In this document: in pieces, positions 16,203-31,714 of the stretch | Layout: each line of letters begins with the position of its first letter | How positions within the stretch are numbered: position 1 is the first letter of the stretch | From: Actinoplanes siamensis | GTDB lineage: Bacteria > Actinomycetota > Actinomycetes > Mycobacteriales > Micromonosporaceae | DNA: 64,000 nucleotides | Direction: 5' to 3' | Assembly: GCF_016862395.1 (NCBI RefSeq) | Contig: NZ_BOMW01000012.1 | Location: 186,001-250,000, forward strand | Program-made: the position numbers and the translations under genes | The notes under the pieces: model-generated | Database searches by the model: none | Told to the model about the DNA's origin: nothing | Seen by the model: the letters and a program-made list of their open reading frames with translations, nothing else

Positions 16203-17750
16203 TTGACTTCGTTCATCGAGCTAGGCGTCCCTGCCGTTCTGACCGGCGCCCTCGCCGAGCTCGGCATCACCACACCGTTCCCGATCCAGGCGGCCACGCT
16301 GCCGGATTCGCTCGCCGGGCGTGACCTGCTCGGGCGTGGGCGGACCGGATCCGGGAAGACCTACGCGTTCGTGCTGCCCGTCGTGACCCGGCTGGCATCG
16401 GACAAGAAGCCCCGCCGGCCCGGCCGCCCGCGTGCCCTGATCCTGGCGCCGACCCGGGAGCTGGCCACCCAGATCGAGGCCAGCCTGCGCCCACTCGCCG
16501 ACGCGATGGGCCTGAACACGCTCACCGTGTTCGGCGGCGTCGGGGCGAACCCGCAGATCGCCGCCCTGCGCAGGGGCGTCGACGTGCTGGTCGCCTGCCC
16601 AGGCCGGCTCGACGACCACATCCGCAACGGGCACGCGTCGCTGGACTCCGTCGAGATCACCGTGCTCGACGAGGCCGACCACATGGCTGACCTGGGCTTC
16701 CTGCCGGTCGTGCGGCGGTTGCTGGGGCAGACCCCGGCCGGCGGGCAGCGGCTGCTGTTCTCGGCGACGCTGGACAACGGGATCGACGTCCTGGTCCGGC
16801 AGTTCCTCCGCAAGCCGGTCACGCACCACGTGGACGCGGCCGCGCAGGCGCCCGTGGAGATGGATCACCACGTGCTGCACGTCCAGCCGGACGACCGGTT
16901 CGAGGTGCTGGTCGACCTGCTGGCGGCGCCCGGCCGGTCGGTGGTCTTCACCCGGACCAAGCGGCGGGCCAAGGTGCTGACGAAGCAGCTCGTCGCGGCC
17001 GGGGTGCCGGCCGTGGAGCTGCACGGCAACCTGGCGCAGAACGCGCGCAACCGGAACCTTTCGGCGTTCTCCGACGGGACCGCCGGCACGCTGGTCGCCA
17101 CGGACATCGCGGCCCGGGGCATCCACGTGGACGATGTGACGTTGGTCATTCACGCGGATCCGCCGGTGGAGCACAAGGCGTACCTGCACCGGTCGGGCCG
17201 GACGGCGCGGGCCGGCGCCCGCGGCACCGTGATCACGCTGATGACCGACGATCAGCAGGCGGATGTGCGGGATCTCACCCGTAAGGCCGGGATCCGGCCG
17301 GTCACCCGGCGGGCCCGGCCCGGCGACGCGCTGCTGGCGCAGCTGGCGCCCGGTGAGCGGACGTTCGTGGCGCCCGCGCCGCCGGCACCCGCCGCTGCGG
17401 CTCCCGCTCCGGCCGAGGGCAACGGCAGGTCCTCTCGCCGCCGCCGGGGCGGTGGCGGGGCTTCCGGCTCCGCACCGGGCGACGCCGTGGGTTCCGCCAA
17501 CGGCGGGCGGCCTTCCGCTAACGGATCCGGCGGTCACCCGGCCGCCTCCCCGGCGGGCGCGGAGAAGAAGGCGTCCGGCCGGCGGCGTTCCGGCGGCGAG
17601 GCCGGCGGCTCCCCGCGGTCCGCCGCCGGAACGCCGCGCTCCGGGCAGGCGAAGACCAGCCGTTCCGGTACGCCCCAGCCCCGTCCCGCCACCGGCGGCG
17701 GCGCGGCCGCGTTCTCGGCCCGCGCGGGCGGCCGCCGCTCCGGCCGCTGA
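16203..17750 (+). CDS. DEAD-box RNA helicase
   Basis: 515 residues. Motifs: Q motif (GITTPFPIQAATLP), I (GRGRTGSGKTYAF), Ia (PTRELATQ), II (VLDEADHM), III (FSATL), IV-V (VVFTRTKRRAK, ATDIAARGIHVDDV) and VI (HRSGRTARAG). It unwinds or remodels RNA with ATP. The last 140 residues are a disordered Ala/Pro/Arg/Gly-rich tail (SSRRRRGGGG), typical for RNA binding. The TTG start at 16203 has GGAGAG upstream and gives the family N-terminus; upstream in-frame sequence is not helicase-like. It probably acts in cold or stress RNA metabolism; the exact target is unknown. Confidence 0.92.
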   Translation: MTSFIELGVPAVLTGALAELGITTPFPIQAATLPDSLAGRDLLGRGRTGSGKTYAFVLPVVTRLASDKKPRRPGRPRALILAPTRELATQIEASLRPLADAMGLNTLTVFGGVGANPQIAALRRGVDVLVACPGRLDDHIRNGHASLDSVEITVLDEADHMADLGFLPVVRRLLGQTPAGGQRLLFSATLDNGIDVLVRQFLRKPVTHHVDAAAQAPVEMDHHVLHVQPDDRFEVLVDLLAAPGRSVVFTRTKRRAKVLTKQLVAAGVPAVELHGNLAQNARNRNLSAFSDGTAGTLVATDIAARGIHVDDVTLVIHADPPVEHKAYLHRSGRTARAGARGTVITLMTDDQQADVRDLTRKAGIRPVTRRARPGDALLAQLAPGERTFVAPAPPAPAAAAPAPAEGNGRSSRRRRGGGGASGSAPGDAVGSANGGRPSANGSGGHPAASPAGAEKKASGRRRSGGEAGGSPRSAAGTPRSGQAKTSRSGTPQPRPATGGGAAAFSARAGGRRSGR

Positions 17751-17759
17751 CCCGACCGG

Positions 17760-17794
17760 CGTCGCGTCGCCGGCTCTCCACCGGCGACGCGACG
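17760..17794. terminator. Hairpin between helicase and convergent gene
   Basis: CGTCGCGTCGCCGG (17760-17773) pairs with CCGGCGACGCGACG (17781-17794), with a 7-base loop. It lies in the 75-base gap between two convergent stops and lacks a T tract. Confidence 0.7.
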
Positions 17795-17825
17795 AACCCG
17801 GCCAGGGAAGACCGCTGCGGGGCGG

Positions 17826-18497
17826 CTACCTGGCGGGGCGGGCCGAATCGGTTTCCGGGACCCGTACCGAGATCTCGTCGCCCAGCACGAACCCGGCGTT
17901 GAGCTCCAGCTCGTCCCCCGACCAGAAGCGGCCCGGGTCGTACCAGTTGGCCTTCCGGTTGCGGGGCAGCAGACCCATGTCCTCGTAGGTCACCGCGACC
18001 ACCTCGGCGCAGTACGCCTTCTCCAGCGTCGCGTTCGACGTCTCGGACGGCTTCCACGGCGGGCGCATCTGCGGGATCCGGCCGCGGGCCCAGCGCATCG
18101 CGAGCTGGGAGGTGGACGGGAACGGCGTGCCGTCCAGCCGGGCCACCGTCTTGAGCGCCTTGTCCTCCATCGCGCGGGTCACCCCCGGCTCCAGCTGGCG
18201 CAGCCAGCCGCGCTGGCCGTAGCGGCGGGCCCAGACGGTCACCGCGTCGCGCAGGTCGTGCAGCTGGACGCCGCGCTGGAACGTGCCGGACCACAGGTCC
18301 GGCAGGGACCTGCCCAGCTCGGCGTGCCACATCAGTGGTGGCATGTCCTCGATCACCAGGGACATCCCGACATGGTTCACCGGGCTGTTGGTGAGGGTCT
18401 GGATGGCTCTGTCCGGCCCGGATCGGCCGCGGAAGATCCAGATGTCACCCGTGCGGGTCAGGTCGATGGCCTCGTCGAGGCTGATGTCGGCAACCAC
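17826..18497 (-). CDS. Permuted NlpC/P60 (YiiX-like) putative hydrolase
   Basis: 223 residues. Near the N-terminus GDIWIFRG is followed by NSPVNHVGMSLVI with a conserved His, and about 120 residues later AYCAEVVAVTYEDMGLL supplies Cys. This His-first, Cys-later order with YC(A/S)E(V/L)V is the circularly permuted papain-like family (YiiX/YaeF), linked to amide or lipid hydrolysis. No signal peptide is seen. The start is a GTG at 18497, next to the divergent small gene at 18515 (17 bases away), so promoters must overlap one of the coding regions. The family call is moderate. Confidence 0.6.
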   Translation of the reverse strand: MVADISLDEAIDLTRTGDIWIFRGRSGPDRAIQTLTNSPVNHVGMSLVIEDMPPLMWHAELGRSLPDLWSGTFQRGVQLHDLRDAVTVWARRYGQRGWLRQLEPGVTRAMEDKALKTVARLDGTPFPSTSQLAMRWARGRIPQMRPPWKPSETSNATLEKAYCAEVVAVTYEDMGLLPRNRKANWYDPGRFWSGDELELNAGFVLGDEISVRVPETDSARPAR

Positions 18498-18514
18498 GTG
18501 TCTATTCTCAGCAG

Positions 18515-18685
18515 ATGCGGTGGTGGAAGGTAGCGGGACTGGCGGGGCTGGCGGGAGTCGCGGCGACCGGGGTGGTGATCGCCCGGGCCGAGCGCAAGCG
18601 CAGGGCGTACACCCCGGACGAGATCCGGGAGAGGTTGCACACCCGGGTGGCGGAGGCCGCCACGTCGCCGGAGAAGAGCGAGTAG
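18515..18685 (+). CDS. 56-residue single-helix membrane protein
   Basis: ATG at 18515, stop TAG at 18683. The protein begins MRWWKVAGLAGLAGVAATGV, a helix with small residues, and continues with a charged tail containing RKRRAYTPDEIRERLHTRV and ending SPEKSE. The GC-rich third-position pattern holds throughout. Such short membrane-anchored proteins are common next to unrelated genes in actinomycetes and I do not know its function. Its stop is 4 bases from the end of the convergent App1 gene. Confidence 0.68.
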   Translation: MRWWKVAGLAGLAGVAATGVVIARAERKRRAYTPDEIRERLHTRVAEAATSPEKSE

Positions 18686-18689
18686 GAGC

Positions 18690-19739
18690 TCACTCGGCGA
18701 GGTCCGTGTCGCGCAGCAGGGACCAGAGGCCGGCGCCGTCCGGGGCGGCGAACCACGTCTTGCCCCCGGACGGCACGGCCTCGGGCGTCTCGGTCGGGCC
18801 CGGGATGGCGCCGGCCAGCACCGCCTGGGTCGGCGAGAGCCGGCGGATCGCCACGGCCGCCACGTTGTCCGGGTGCTCGCGGGCGAACTCCGAGTAGATC
18901 TCCTGGTCGTGCTGCCCGTCGTCGCCGACCAGCAGCCACCTGACGTCGGGGAACTCCTCGGCGAGCCGGCGCAGCGAGTTGCGCTTGTGCTCCTGGCCGC
19001 TGCGGAACCAGCGGTCCGGGGTGGGTCCCCAGTCGGTGAGCAGGATCGGACCGGCCGGGTAGAGATGCCGGCTGAGGAAGCGGGTCAGGGCGGGCGCCAC
19101 GTTCCACGCGCCGGTGGACAGGTAGATCACCGGGGCGCCCGGGTTCGCGTTGATCAGCCGCTCGTAGAGCACAGCCATGCCGGGCACCGCCATCCGGGCG
19201 TGCTCGTCGAGGACGAACGTGTTCCACGCGGCGAGCAGCGGGCGGGGCAGCGCGGTCACCATCACGGTGTCGTCGATGTCGGAGACCAGGCCGAATCTCA
19301 CCGCCGGGTCGATCACCCGGATCGGCGCGTCCACCGCGGTGGCGCCCTCGCAGTGCAGCCGGACGCTGGCCCAGCCCGGGTCGAGGTCGCCCTTGACCCG
19401 GCAGTCGACGTAACCGCTGCGGTCGGTGCGGGTCTCGGTGACGCTGCCGCCGACCTCGATGCGCACCACCGCGTTGCTCACCGGGGTGGTGGTGAAGCTG
19501 CGCCAGCCGCGCACCTTCTCCCGGCGCTTGCGGACCAGCCGGGGGCGGGACAGCAGCACCCGCGCCATCACCCGGGCCCAGCCGGGCGCGCCGTAGCCGG
19601 TGTAGGCGGTGATGTACGGTTTCCAGCCGCGGTTGCGCAGGTTCCGCTCGATGATCTCGTGCACGGCATCCTCGACCAGGGCAGCCCGGTGCATCCGGGC
19701 CACGGCCTTGGACGTCTCCGCCGGTGTTACCGCCACCAT
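18690..19739 (-). CDS. App1-family phosphatase (DUF2183, HAD-like)
   Basis: 349 residues. A central SDIDDTVMVT (about 153-162) is the DxDxT phosphatase motif of the App1/DUF2183 family. It is followed by VIYLSTGAWNV (motif II region), HKRNSLRRL (motif III Lys) and LLVGDDGQHDQEIY (motif IV, DD). The yeast member is a phosphatidate phosphatase, so lipid phosphate is the likely but unproven substrate. Residues 85-140 form a beta sandwich-like region (VSNAVVRIEVGG) typical of bacterial members. The ATG at 19739 is the only sensible start. An inverted repeat lies 80 bases upstream. Confidence 0.85.
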   Translation of the reverse strand: MVAVTPAETSKAVARMHRAALVEDAVHEIIERNLRNRGWKPYITAYTGYGAPGWARVMARVLLSRPRLVRKRREKVRGWRSFTTTPVSNAVVRIEVGGSVTETRTDRSGYVDCRVKGDLDPGWASVRLHCEGATAVDAPIRVIDPAVRFGLVSDIDDTVMVTALPRPLLAAWNTFVLDEHARMAVPGMAVLYERLINANPGAPVIYLSTGAWNVAPALTRFLSRHLYPAGPILLTDWGPTPDRWFRSGQEHKRNSLRRLAEEFPDVRWLLVGDDGQHDQEIYSEFAREHPDNVAAVAIRRLSPTQAVLAGAIPGPTETPEAVPSGGKTWFAAPDGAGLWSLLRDTDLAE

Positions 19740-19818
19740 CTCCTCCTCGCCGTTCCGCTTCTCCCGCCCAGGAGAGCGTCCCGACCCCCGTCCAGCGCCG
19801 GGGAGTCCGAGAGACCAA

Positions 19819-19856
19819 ACGTTACCGGGCGGGTCCGACAGGCCGCTCGGTAACGT
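19819..19856. promoter_or_regulatory. 9-bp inverted repeat ahead of App1
   Basis: ACGTTACCG (19819-19827) and CGGTAACGT (19848-19856) are perfect complements separated by 20 bases. They lie between the stop of the minus-strand gene at 19878 and the App1 start at 19739, so they could be an operator for App1 or the terminator of the upstream gene. Confidence 0.35.
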
Positions 19857-19877
19857 GCGCGGGGTCCAGGGTGGACC

Positions 19878-20573
19878 TCAGGCGGCCGCCCGGATTTCGG
19901 CTGTGCTCCATTGCTCGGCCCACCACTGCTGGTCCACCGGCTCGGGGGCGCCGACCCGCAGCGGTGCGCTGATCGCCTCGGAGCGCAGGCTGCTCAGCGC
20001 CTCGGCGGCGGCCTCGACGCCCCGCCAGGCGGCCCGCTCCCGCTCGACGGCCGCGTACCAGGCGGACAGCCGGTGCGCCCGGGCCGCCTGGGCGAGGACC
20101 GCCTCCTGCTGGACCGGGTGCAGCCGCGGGTTCCAGCCGCGGTGCGCGAACACGTCGTTGAGCTGGTCGATGGAGAGGTCCTGGGAGCGGCACAGGGCGC
20201 TGGCCGCGCGGTGCAGGTACCGCTGCCGGTCGACGTTCTCGCCGGGCTTGCGGCGGCGGCTCATCAGCGGGTACGCCGTGGCCGAGCCGATCCGCCGGCA
20301 GGCCTGGTCGGCCTTCTCGTACGCGGCCCAGGCCTGCTCCACCCCGGCCTGCGCGGCCTCCCACTCGGCGCGGCGCCGGCGCACGGTGCCGGCCGCGCGC
20401 CCGGCCGCGACCGCGATCTCGTCGGCGTACCGCTGGCGCTCGGTGGCGTCCGGGGTCGGTTCGGTCAGGACACGGGGGATCGAGACGGTCGCCGCGGCGA
20501 CGGCGAGGAGCAGCACGATGATCAGCCAGATCGCGACGGCTTGCGGGACGGAGCTCAGGAAGGCGGAATCCAC
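19878..20573 (-). CDS. Membrane-anchored coiled-coil protein, unknown function
   Basis: 231 residues. One membrane helix near the N-terminus (about 12-32, VAIWLIIVLLLAVAAATV) is followed by a long, charged, mostly helical cytoplasmic or periplasmic region rich in Ala, Glu and Arg (RRRRAEWEAAQAGVEQAW and later segments) with a probable coiled coil. I recognise no catalytic motif. The start is a GTG at 20573 with GGGGGTG upstream. It is probably transcribed together with the small gene at 20632 on the same strand, 58 bases away. Confidence 0.7.
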   Translation of the reverse strand: MDSAFLSSVPQAVAIWLIIVLLLAVAAATVSIPRVLTEPTPDATERQRYADEIAVAAGRAAGTVRRRRAEWEAAQAGVEQAWAAYEKADQACRRIGSATAYPLMSRRRKPGENVDRQRYLHRAASALCRSQDLSIDQLNDVFAHRGWNPRLHPVQQEAVLAQAARAHRLSAWYAAVERERAAWRGVEAAAEALSSLRSEAISAPLRVGAPEPVDQQWWAEQWSTAEIRAAA

Positions 20574-20631
20574 GGAACACCCCCAGGACAGCGGAACGGG
20601 AACGACGAGCCGACGTGTGCGGAGAAGGACG

Positions 20632-20949
20632 TCAGCGGGCCGGGGGCGCGCGGGGGCCGCCGGTCGCCGGGACGACGCCGGTGCGGGCGGCCGGGGCCGG
20701 GGCCGCGCTCCGGGGAGCCGGCGCGGCCGCGGGCGGGGCCGGTTCGGCGAGCCGGGGCTCGGACTCGGGCTCGGCGGCCCGCGCCGCGACCGGGGCCGCG
20801 ACGGCAGCGGAGTGCTGAACCGGATCAGCGGCCGGGGTGACGGCCGGGCCGGGCAGCCGCAGCGTGACCGCGAGGGCCAGCACGGCGAGACCGGTGAGGA
20901 ACCGCAGCAACCGGCGGCCGTCCCAGGGACGGTTCGCCTCAGGCGTCAC
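20632..20949 (-). CDS. Small Ala/Pro-rich membrane-anchored protein
   Basis: About 105 residues. A membrane helix near the N-terminus (RRLLRFLTGLAVLALAVTL) is followed by a disordered exported-type tail rich in Ala, Pro, Glu and Arg. The GTG at 20949 has AGGTGA 5 bases before it; a GTG at 20958 is an alternative. No domain is recognised. Low complexity makes the call less certain, but it fills an otherwise empty gap ahead of the sirtuin and precedes another membrane gene in the same direction. Confidence 0.5.
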   Translation of the reverse strand: MTPEANRPWDGRRLLRFLTGLAVLALAVTLRLPGPAVTPAADPVQHSAAVAAPVAARAAEPESEPRLAEPAPPAAAPAPRSAAPAPAARTGVVPATGGPRAPPAR

Positions 20950-21061
20950 AGCGGTCACCTGGATCAAGGTACCTGTGCATGCGTCAACGCGCACCGCTCG
21001 TCCCGGACACCCCACCGGACGGTGTCCCGGCCGGTCACCCGGGCGAGAGACGATAGGTGTC

Positions 21062-21916
21062 ATGGACCTTGAGATGCTCGAGCAGGTGGACCGGCTGGAC
21101 GGCTGGCTGGGCGAGGGCGGCGTGGTGGTGCTCAGCGGCGCGGGCCTCTCCACCGACTCCGGCATCCCGGACTACCGGGGCCCGTCCGGCTCGGCACGGC
21201 GCAACACCCCGATGACCTATCAGACCTTCACCGGCGACCCGCTGGCCCGGCGCCGCTACTGGGCGCGCAGCCACCTCGGCTGGCGCACCATCGGCCACGC
21301 CCGGCCCAACGACGGGCACCGGGCGGTGGCCCACTGGCAGGAGCGCGGCCTGCTGCACGGGGTGGTCACCCAGAACGTGGACGGCCTGCACCAGGCGGCC
21401 GGCGCGCGCGACGTGGTGGAGCTGCACGGCAACCTGGCCCGGATCACCTGCCTGGACTGCGGGGCGCGCAGCGGGCGCGACCAGCTGGAGCACCGGCTGA
21501 CCGCGGCGAACCCGGGATTCGCCGCGGTGGCCTCGGCGGTGAACGCGGACGGCGACGTGGAGCTGGACGACGCCGAGCTGAACGGGTTCAGCACGGTGGA
21601 CTGCCTGGCCTGCGGCGGCATGCTGAAGCCGGACGTGGTGTATTTCGGCGAGACCGTGCCGGCCGACCGGGTGTCCCGGGCGTTCGCGCTGGTCGCCGCG
21701 GCGCGCACGTTGTTGGTCCTGGGCTCGTCGCTGACCGTCATGTCCGGCCGCCGGTTCGTGGTGCGGGCCGTCAAGCAGGGCACCCGGGTGGCGATCGTGA
21801 ACCGCGGCGTGACCCGTGGGGAGCCGTACGCGGATCTGATGATCGACGCTCCGCTGGGGGTCGTTCTCCCGAATCTTGCCCGGGAGACCGATACGTACCG
21901 ATTGTTGCCTCGGTAA
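21062..21916 (+). CDS. Sirtuin, NAD-dependent protein deacylase
   Basis: 284 residues. The NAD site contains VVLSGAGLSTDSGIPDYRG (about 22-40) and TQNVDGLH; the catalytic His is in VELHGN. Zinc is bound by CLDC and CLAC, the standard 4-Cys set about 50 residues apart. VLGSSLTVMSGRRFV is the C-terminal NAD-binding stretch. It removes acyl groups from lysines in the cytosol using NAD. The ATG at 21062 is close to the family start. The gene stands alone, upstream of the LacI-type regulator with 156 bases between. Confidence 0.92.
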   Translation: MDLEMLEQVDRLDGWLGEGGVVVLSGAGLSTDSGIPDYRGPSGSARRNTPMTYQTFTGDPLARRRYWARSHLGWRTIGHARPNDGHRAVAHWQERGLLHGVVTQNVDGLHQAAGARDVVELHGNLARITCLDCGARSGRDQLEHRLTAANPGFAAVASAVNADGDVELDDAELNGFSTVDCLACGGMLKPDVVYFGETVPADRVSRAFALVAAARTLLVLGSSLTVMSGRRFVVRAVKQGTRVAIVNRGVTRGEPYADLMIDAPLGVVLPNLARETDTYRLLPR

Positions 21917-22002
21917 ACGAACCCGGCTTCCGCTGGTTACCGGAATGAAACCTAAATAGATCTCGGCCCCATTGACGTGACCGCGCTCACTGAGGTTGAC
22001 TG

Positions 22003-22028
22003 CCGAAACCGGTCCCGAAACCGGTTCC
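22003..22028. promoter_or_regulatory. Putative LacI-family operator pair
   Basis: CCGAAACCGGT occurs at 22003-22013 and at 22015-22025, a 12-base period. The second is part of GAAACCGGTTCC (22017-22028), a near palindrome with the central CG typical of LacI-family operators. It lies 45-70 bases ahead of the lacI-type gene, which suggests autoregulation of the sugar operon. The binding protein is inferred. Confidence 0.6.
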
Positions 22029-22072
22029 GAACCCTCGGCGCTGGCCGCCGGAAACAAACTCTCGGAGGAGCT

Positions 22073-23077
<1,005 letters not shown>

Positions 23078-23200
23078 CGACCCAGCCACACAGACCCAGA
23101 CCAGCACGTCCGGGGCCGGCACCCGCCGGCCACGCGACGCCGCACGCCCTCCGGGCACCCTCTCACCCTCAACACCGCCAAATCCCGAGGAGATTCTCCG

Positions 23201-24886
<1,686 letters not shown>

Positions 24887-24896
24887 TCGCCGCACC

Positions 24897-24925
24897 GCGG
24901 GCGCCCCGGTCGCCGGGGCGCCCGC
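24897..24925 (+). terminator. Intra-operon hairpin after the binding-protein gene
   Basis: GCGGGCGCCCCGG (24897-24909), TCG, CCGGGGCGCCCGC (24913-24925): a perfect 13-bp stem with a 3-base loop and no T tract. Placed between the binding protein and the first ATPase gene, it likely stabilises or attenuates the message so the binding protein is made in excess. Confidence 0.65.
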
Positions 24926-24958
24926 GTCCCCTGTTCGCTGCTTCGTAAGGAACCCGGC

Positions 24959-26019
24959 ATGACGTCGATCCCCGACGCGAAAGCGCCGGCCGCCGAGGTG
25001 GTGCTTGAGGCGATCAGCCTGACCAAGCACTTCCCCGTCCGCCGGAAACTGCGCGACCTGTTCTCCCACCGCAAGGACGCGGTGCACGCCGTCGACGACG
25101 TGAATCTCACGCTCCGGCGCGGACAGGTGGTCGCCCTGGTCGGCGAGTCCGGCTCGGGCAAGTCAACCATCGCCCGGCTGCTCGCCCAGCTCTATCCCCG
25201 CACCAGCGGGGACATCCGGCTGCACGGTGAGACGACGAAGGTCAAGGGGGGCGCGGCGTTCCGCCGGTACTGCTCCCAGGTCCAGATGATCTTCCAGGAC
25301 CCGTTCGCGTCGCTGAACCCGACGCACACCATCCGGTACCACCTCACCCGGTCGCTGAAGATCCACGGCAACGCCGGCAAGACCGCCGAGGACCTCGACC
25401 GGGCGCTCATCGAGCTGCTGGAGCGGGTGCAGCTGACCCCGCCCGAGCGGTACCTGGACAAGTTCCCGCACGAGCTGTCCGGCGGCCAGCGGCAGCGCGT
25501 GGCGATCGCCCGGGCGCTGGGCGCCCGGCCCGAGGCGCTGCTGGCCGACGAGCCGGTGTCCATGCTGGACGTCTCGATCCGGCTGGGGGTGCTGAACCTG
25601 CTGCGCGACCTGCGGGACCGGCTCAACCTGGCGATCCTCTACATCACCCACGACATCGCGTCGGCGCGCTACTTCGCGGACCAGACGATGGTCATGTACG
25701 CCGGCCGGATGGTCGAGGGCGGCGACAGCGAGACGGTCACCCAGTCGCCCGCTCACCCGTACACCCGGTTGTTGATCGACTCCGCGCCGGACCCGGACCG
25801 GCTCGCCGGCACGTCCGACGCCGAAGGCGAGGACGCCGGCAACGGCGAGCCGCCGAGCCTGATCCACCCGCCGGCCGGCTGCCGGTTCCACCCGCGCTGC
25901 CCGTTCGCGATGGAACGCTGCAGGACCGAGCTGCCGGTCCCGCTGGAGATCGGCGACGCGCCCGGTCACTGGGCCGCCTGCTGGTTGTACGACCAGAACG
26001 AGAAGGCCGAGGTGGCCCA

Positions 26020-26023
<4 letters not shown>
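24959..26023 (+). CDS. ABC transporter ATPase, OppF-like
   Basis: 354 residues. Walker [16 protein letters not shown] loop [13 protein letters not shown], signature [15 protein letters not shown], Walker [13 protein letters not shown] and switch His in YITHDIAS are all present. A C-terminal region with [17 protein letters not shown] is the cysteine-containing tail usual in Opp-family ATPases. It powers import with the second ATPase encoded at 28170. Its end overlaps the permease start (GTGA), so the two are coupled. The D in Walker B (ADEP) is intact, so it should be active. Confidence 0.92.
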
Positions 26024-27000
<977 letters not shown>

Positions 27001-27004
27001 CGCG

Positions 27005-27093
27005 ATGAACGACCGCACCGAGCGGCACCTCGCCGAGCCGGACAGCCCCCTCGCACGCGAGGGCCAGGAGGGCTTCGCCAAGGGAGCACAGTC

Positions 27094-27097
<4 letters not shown>
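27005..27097 (+). CDS. 30-residue coupled mini-ORF between permeases
   Basis: ATG at 27005 with AAGGAGG 9 bases upstream, stop TGA at 27095-27097 overlapping the next ATG as ATGA. The peptide is hydrophilic (MNDRTERHLAEPDS, then REGQEGFAKG). Strong ribosome site plus exact overlap suggest it is translated and couples the two permeases, but no domain is recognised. It could be only a leader that delivers ribosomes to the second permease. Confidence 0.45.
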
Positions 27098-29177
<2,080 letters not shown>

Positions 29178-29180
29178 GCA

Positions 29181-29214
29181 GGCGGCCGGCCCCCTGCCGT
29201 CGGGGCCGGCCGCC
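29181..29214 (+). terminator. Intra-operon hairpin before the beta-glucosidase
   Basis: GGCGGCCGGCCCC (29181-29193) pairs with GGGGCCGGCCGCC (29202-29214), 8-base loop, 13-bp stem. There is no T tract. It may lower read-through into the glucosidase gene or mark the end of the transporter message. Confidence 0.65.
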
Positions 29215-29216
29215 AC

Positions 29217-29258
29217 AATCCCGCACAGGGGAAATCCGCAATCCTGCATAGGGGACAT
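29217..29258 (+). repeat. Duplicated ribosome-site segment
   Basis: Two tandem copies, 23 bases apart, of AATCC-y-GCA-y-AGGGGA-m-AT (29217-29235 and 29240-29258; 16 of 19 positions equal). Each carries an AGGGGA ribosome-binding sequence; the second sits right before the GTG start of the glucosidase. Confidence 0.55.
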
Positions 29259-29261
29259 TTC

Positions 29262-30574
<1,313 letters not shown>

Positions 30575-30578
<4 letters not shown>

Positions 30579-31393
30579 GCGACTACCTGACAGTCAACCG
30601 CGCCAACTGGGACGAGCGGGCCCCGGCGCACGCCGCGTCCGCGGACTACGGCCTCGCACGCTTCGTGGCCGACCCCGCGCACCTGAGCGACGTGGTCCGC
30701 TTCGACCTGCCGCTGCTCGGCGACATCGCCGGGCAGCGGGCGGTGCACCTGCAGTGCCACATCGGCACCGACACGCTCTCGCTGTCCCGGCTCGGCGCCA
30801 CCATGACCGGCCTGGACTTCTCCGGTGAGTCGCTGAGGCAGGCCCGGCTCCTCGCGTCGTCGGCCGGCGCGGACATCAGCTACGTGCAGAGCGACGCGTA
30901 CGCCGCGCGGGACGCCCTGGACGGCGACTTCGACCTGGTCTTCACCGGGATCGGGGCGCTCGGCTGGCTGCCCGACGTCAAGCGTTGGGCGGCGACCGTG
31001 GCGTCGCTGCTCAAGCCGGGTGGGCGGCTGTTCATCCGGGAGGGACACCCGGTGCTGTGGGCCTGCGACTACGACCGTACCGACGGGGTGATCGCGCTCT
31101 CCGAGCCGTACTTCGAGCAGGCGGAGCCGCAGATCTACGACGAGGACGGGACCTATGTGGACACCGGGGCGACGTTCACGCACACCGTGACGCACGAGTG
31201 GAACCACGGGCTCGGCGAGATCGTCACCGCGGTGCTGGCGGCCGGGCTGACCCTGACCGGCCTGGTGGAGCATCAGAGCGTGCCGTGGAACGCGCTGCCC
31301 GGCCGGATGCGCCGGCTCGGCAACGGGGAGTGGCAGCTCGCCGACCGTCCCGAGCGCCTCCCGCACACCTACACCCTCCAAGCCGTCAAGTAG
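30575..31393 (+). CDS. SAM-dependent methyltransferase coupled to the glucosidase
   Basis: 272 residues. Motif I is [20 protein letters not shown] (a class I glycine-loop variant with CHIG), post-I is [15 protein letters not shown], and the [12 protein letters not shown] region follows. This is the UbiE/Methyltransf_25-like fold with an unusual HLQCHIGTD motif that is seen in many actinobacterial members. The substrate is unknown. The GTG at 30575 overlaps the GH1 stop by 4 bases, so it is probably in the same transcript even though its function is unrelated to glucoside breakdown. Confidence 0.8.
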
Positions 31394-31411
31394 CCCGCCG
31401 CCCGCCCCCAC

Positions 31412-31438
31412 GGGTGTCTCCGAGGCGTTGAGACACCC
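31412..31438 (+). terminator. Hairpin after the sugar operon
   Basis: GGGTGTCTC (31412-31420), 9-base loop, GAGACACCC (31430-31438): perfect 9-bp stem 18 bases after the methyltransferase stop, and a plausible end of the operon. No T tract follows. Confidence 0.65.
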
Positions 31439-31714
31439 ATCAGGACAAGCCGACCCCGGAGGCGCGGCCGGGCCGGGAGTAGCAGCGGCATGGCGGTGAC
31501 GACTGTCCGGGCACCGGCGCTCCGGGCGTACCCCATCGATCCGAGCGGCCTGGACCCGGTTGCGGCCCGCGGGCTTCGCCGCACACAGCGGGTCGCCGGC
31601 CCGCGGCAGCGTGTCGGCCGGAGCCTCGCCCGGACGGACCTCCCGCCGGGCCCAGTTTAGAGAGCGGACGGATCCGGGTATCTGCCGCGCATTCCCCTGG
31701 TTTGGAGGCTCTCG
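31439..31714. other. Gene-free stretch
   Basis: Between the operon hairpin and the small membrane gene at 31715 I see no supportable gene on either strand: open frames here are short and have no ribosome sites. GGAGG at about 31704-31708 belongs to the following gene. Confidence 0.5.
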
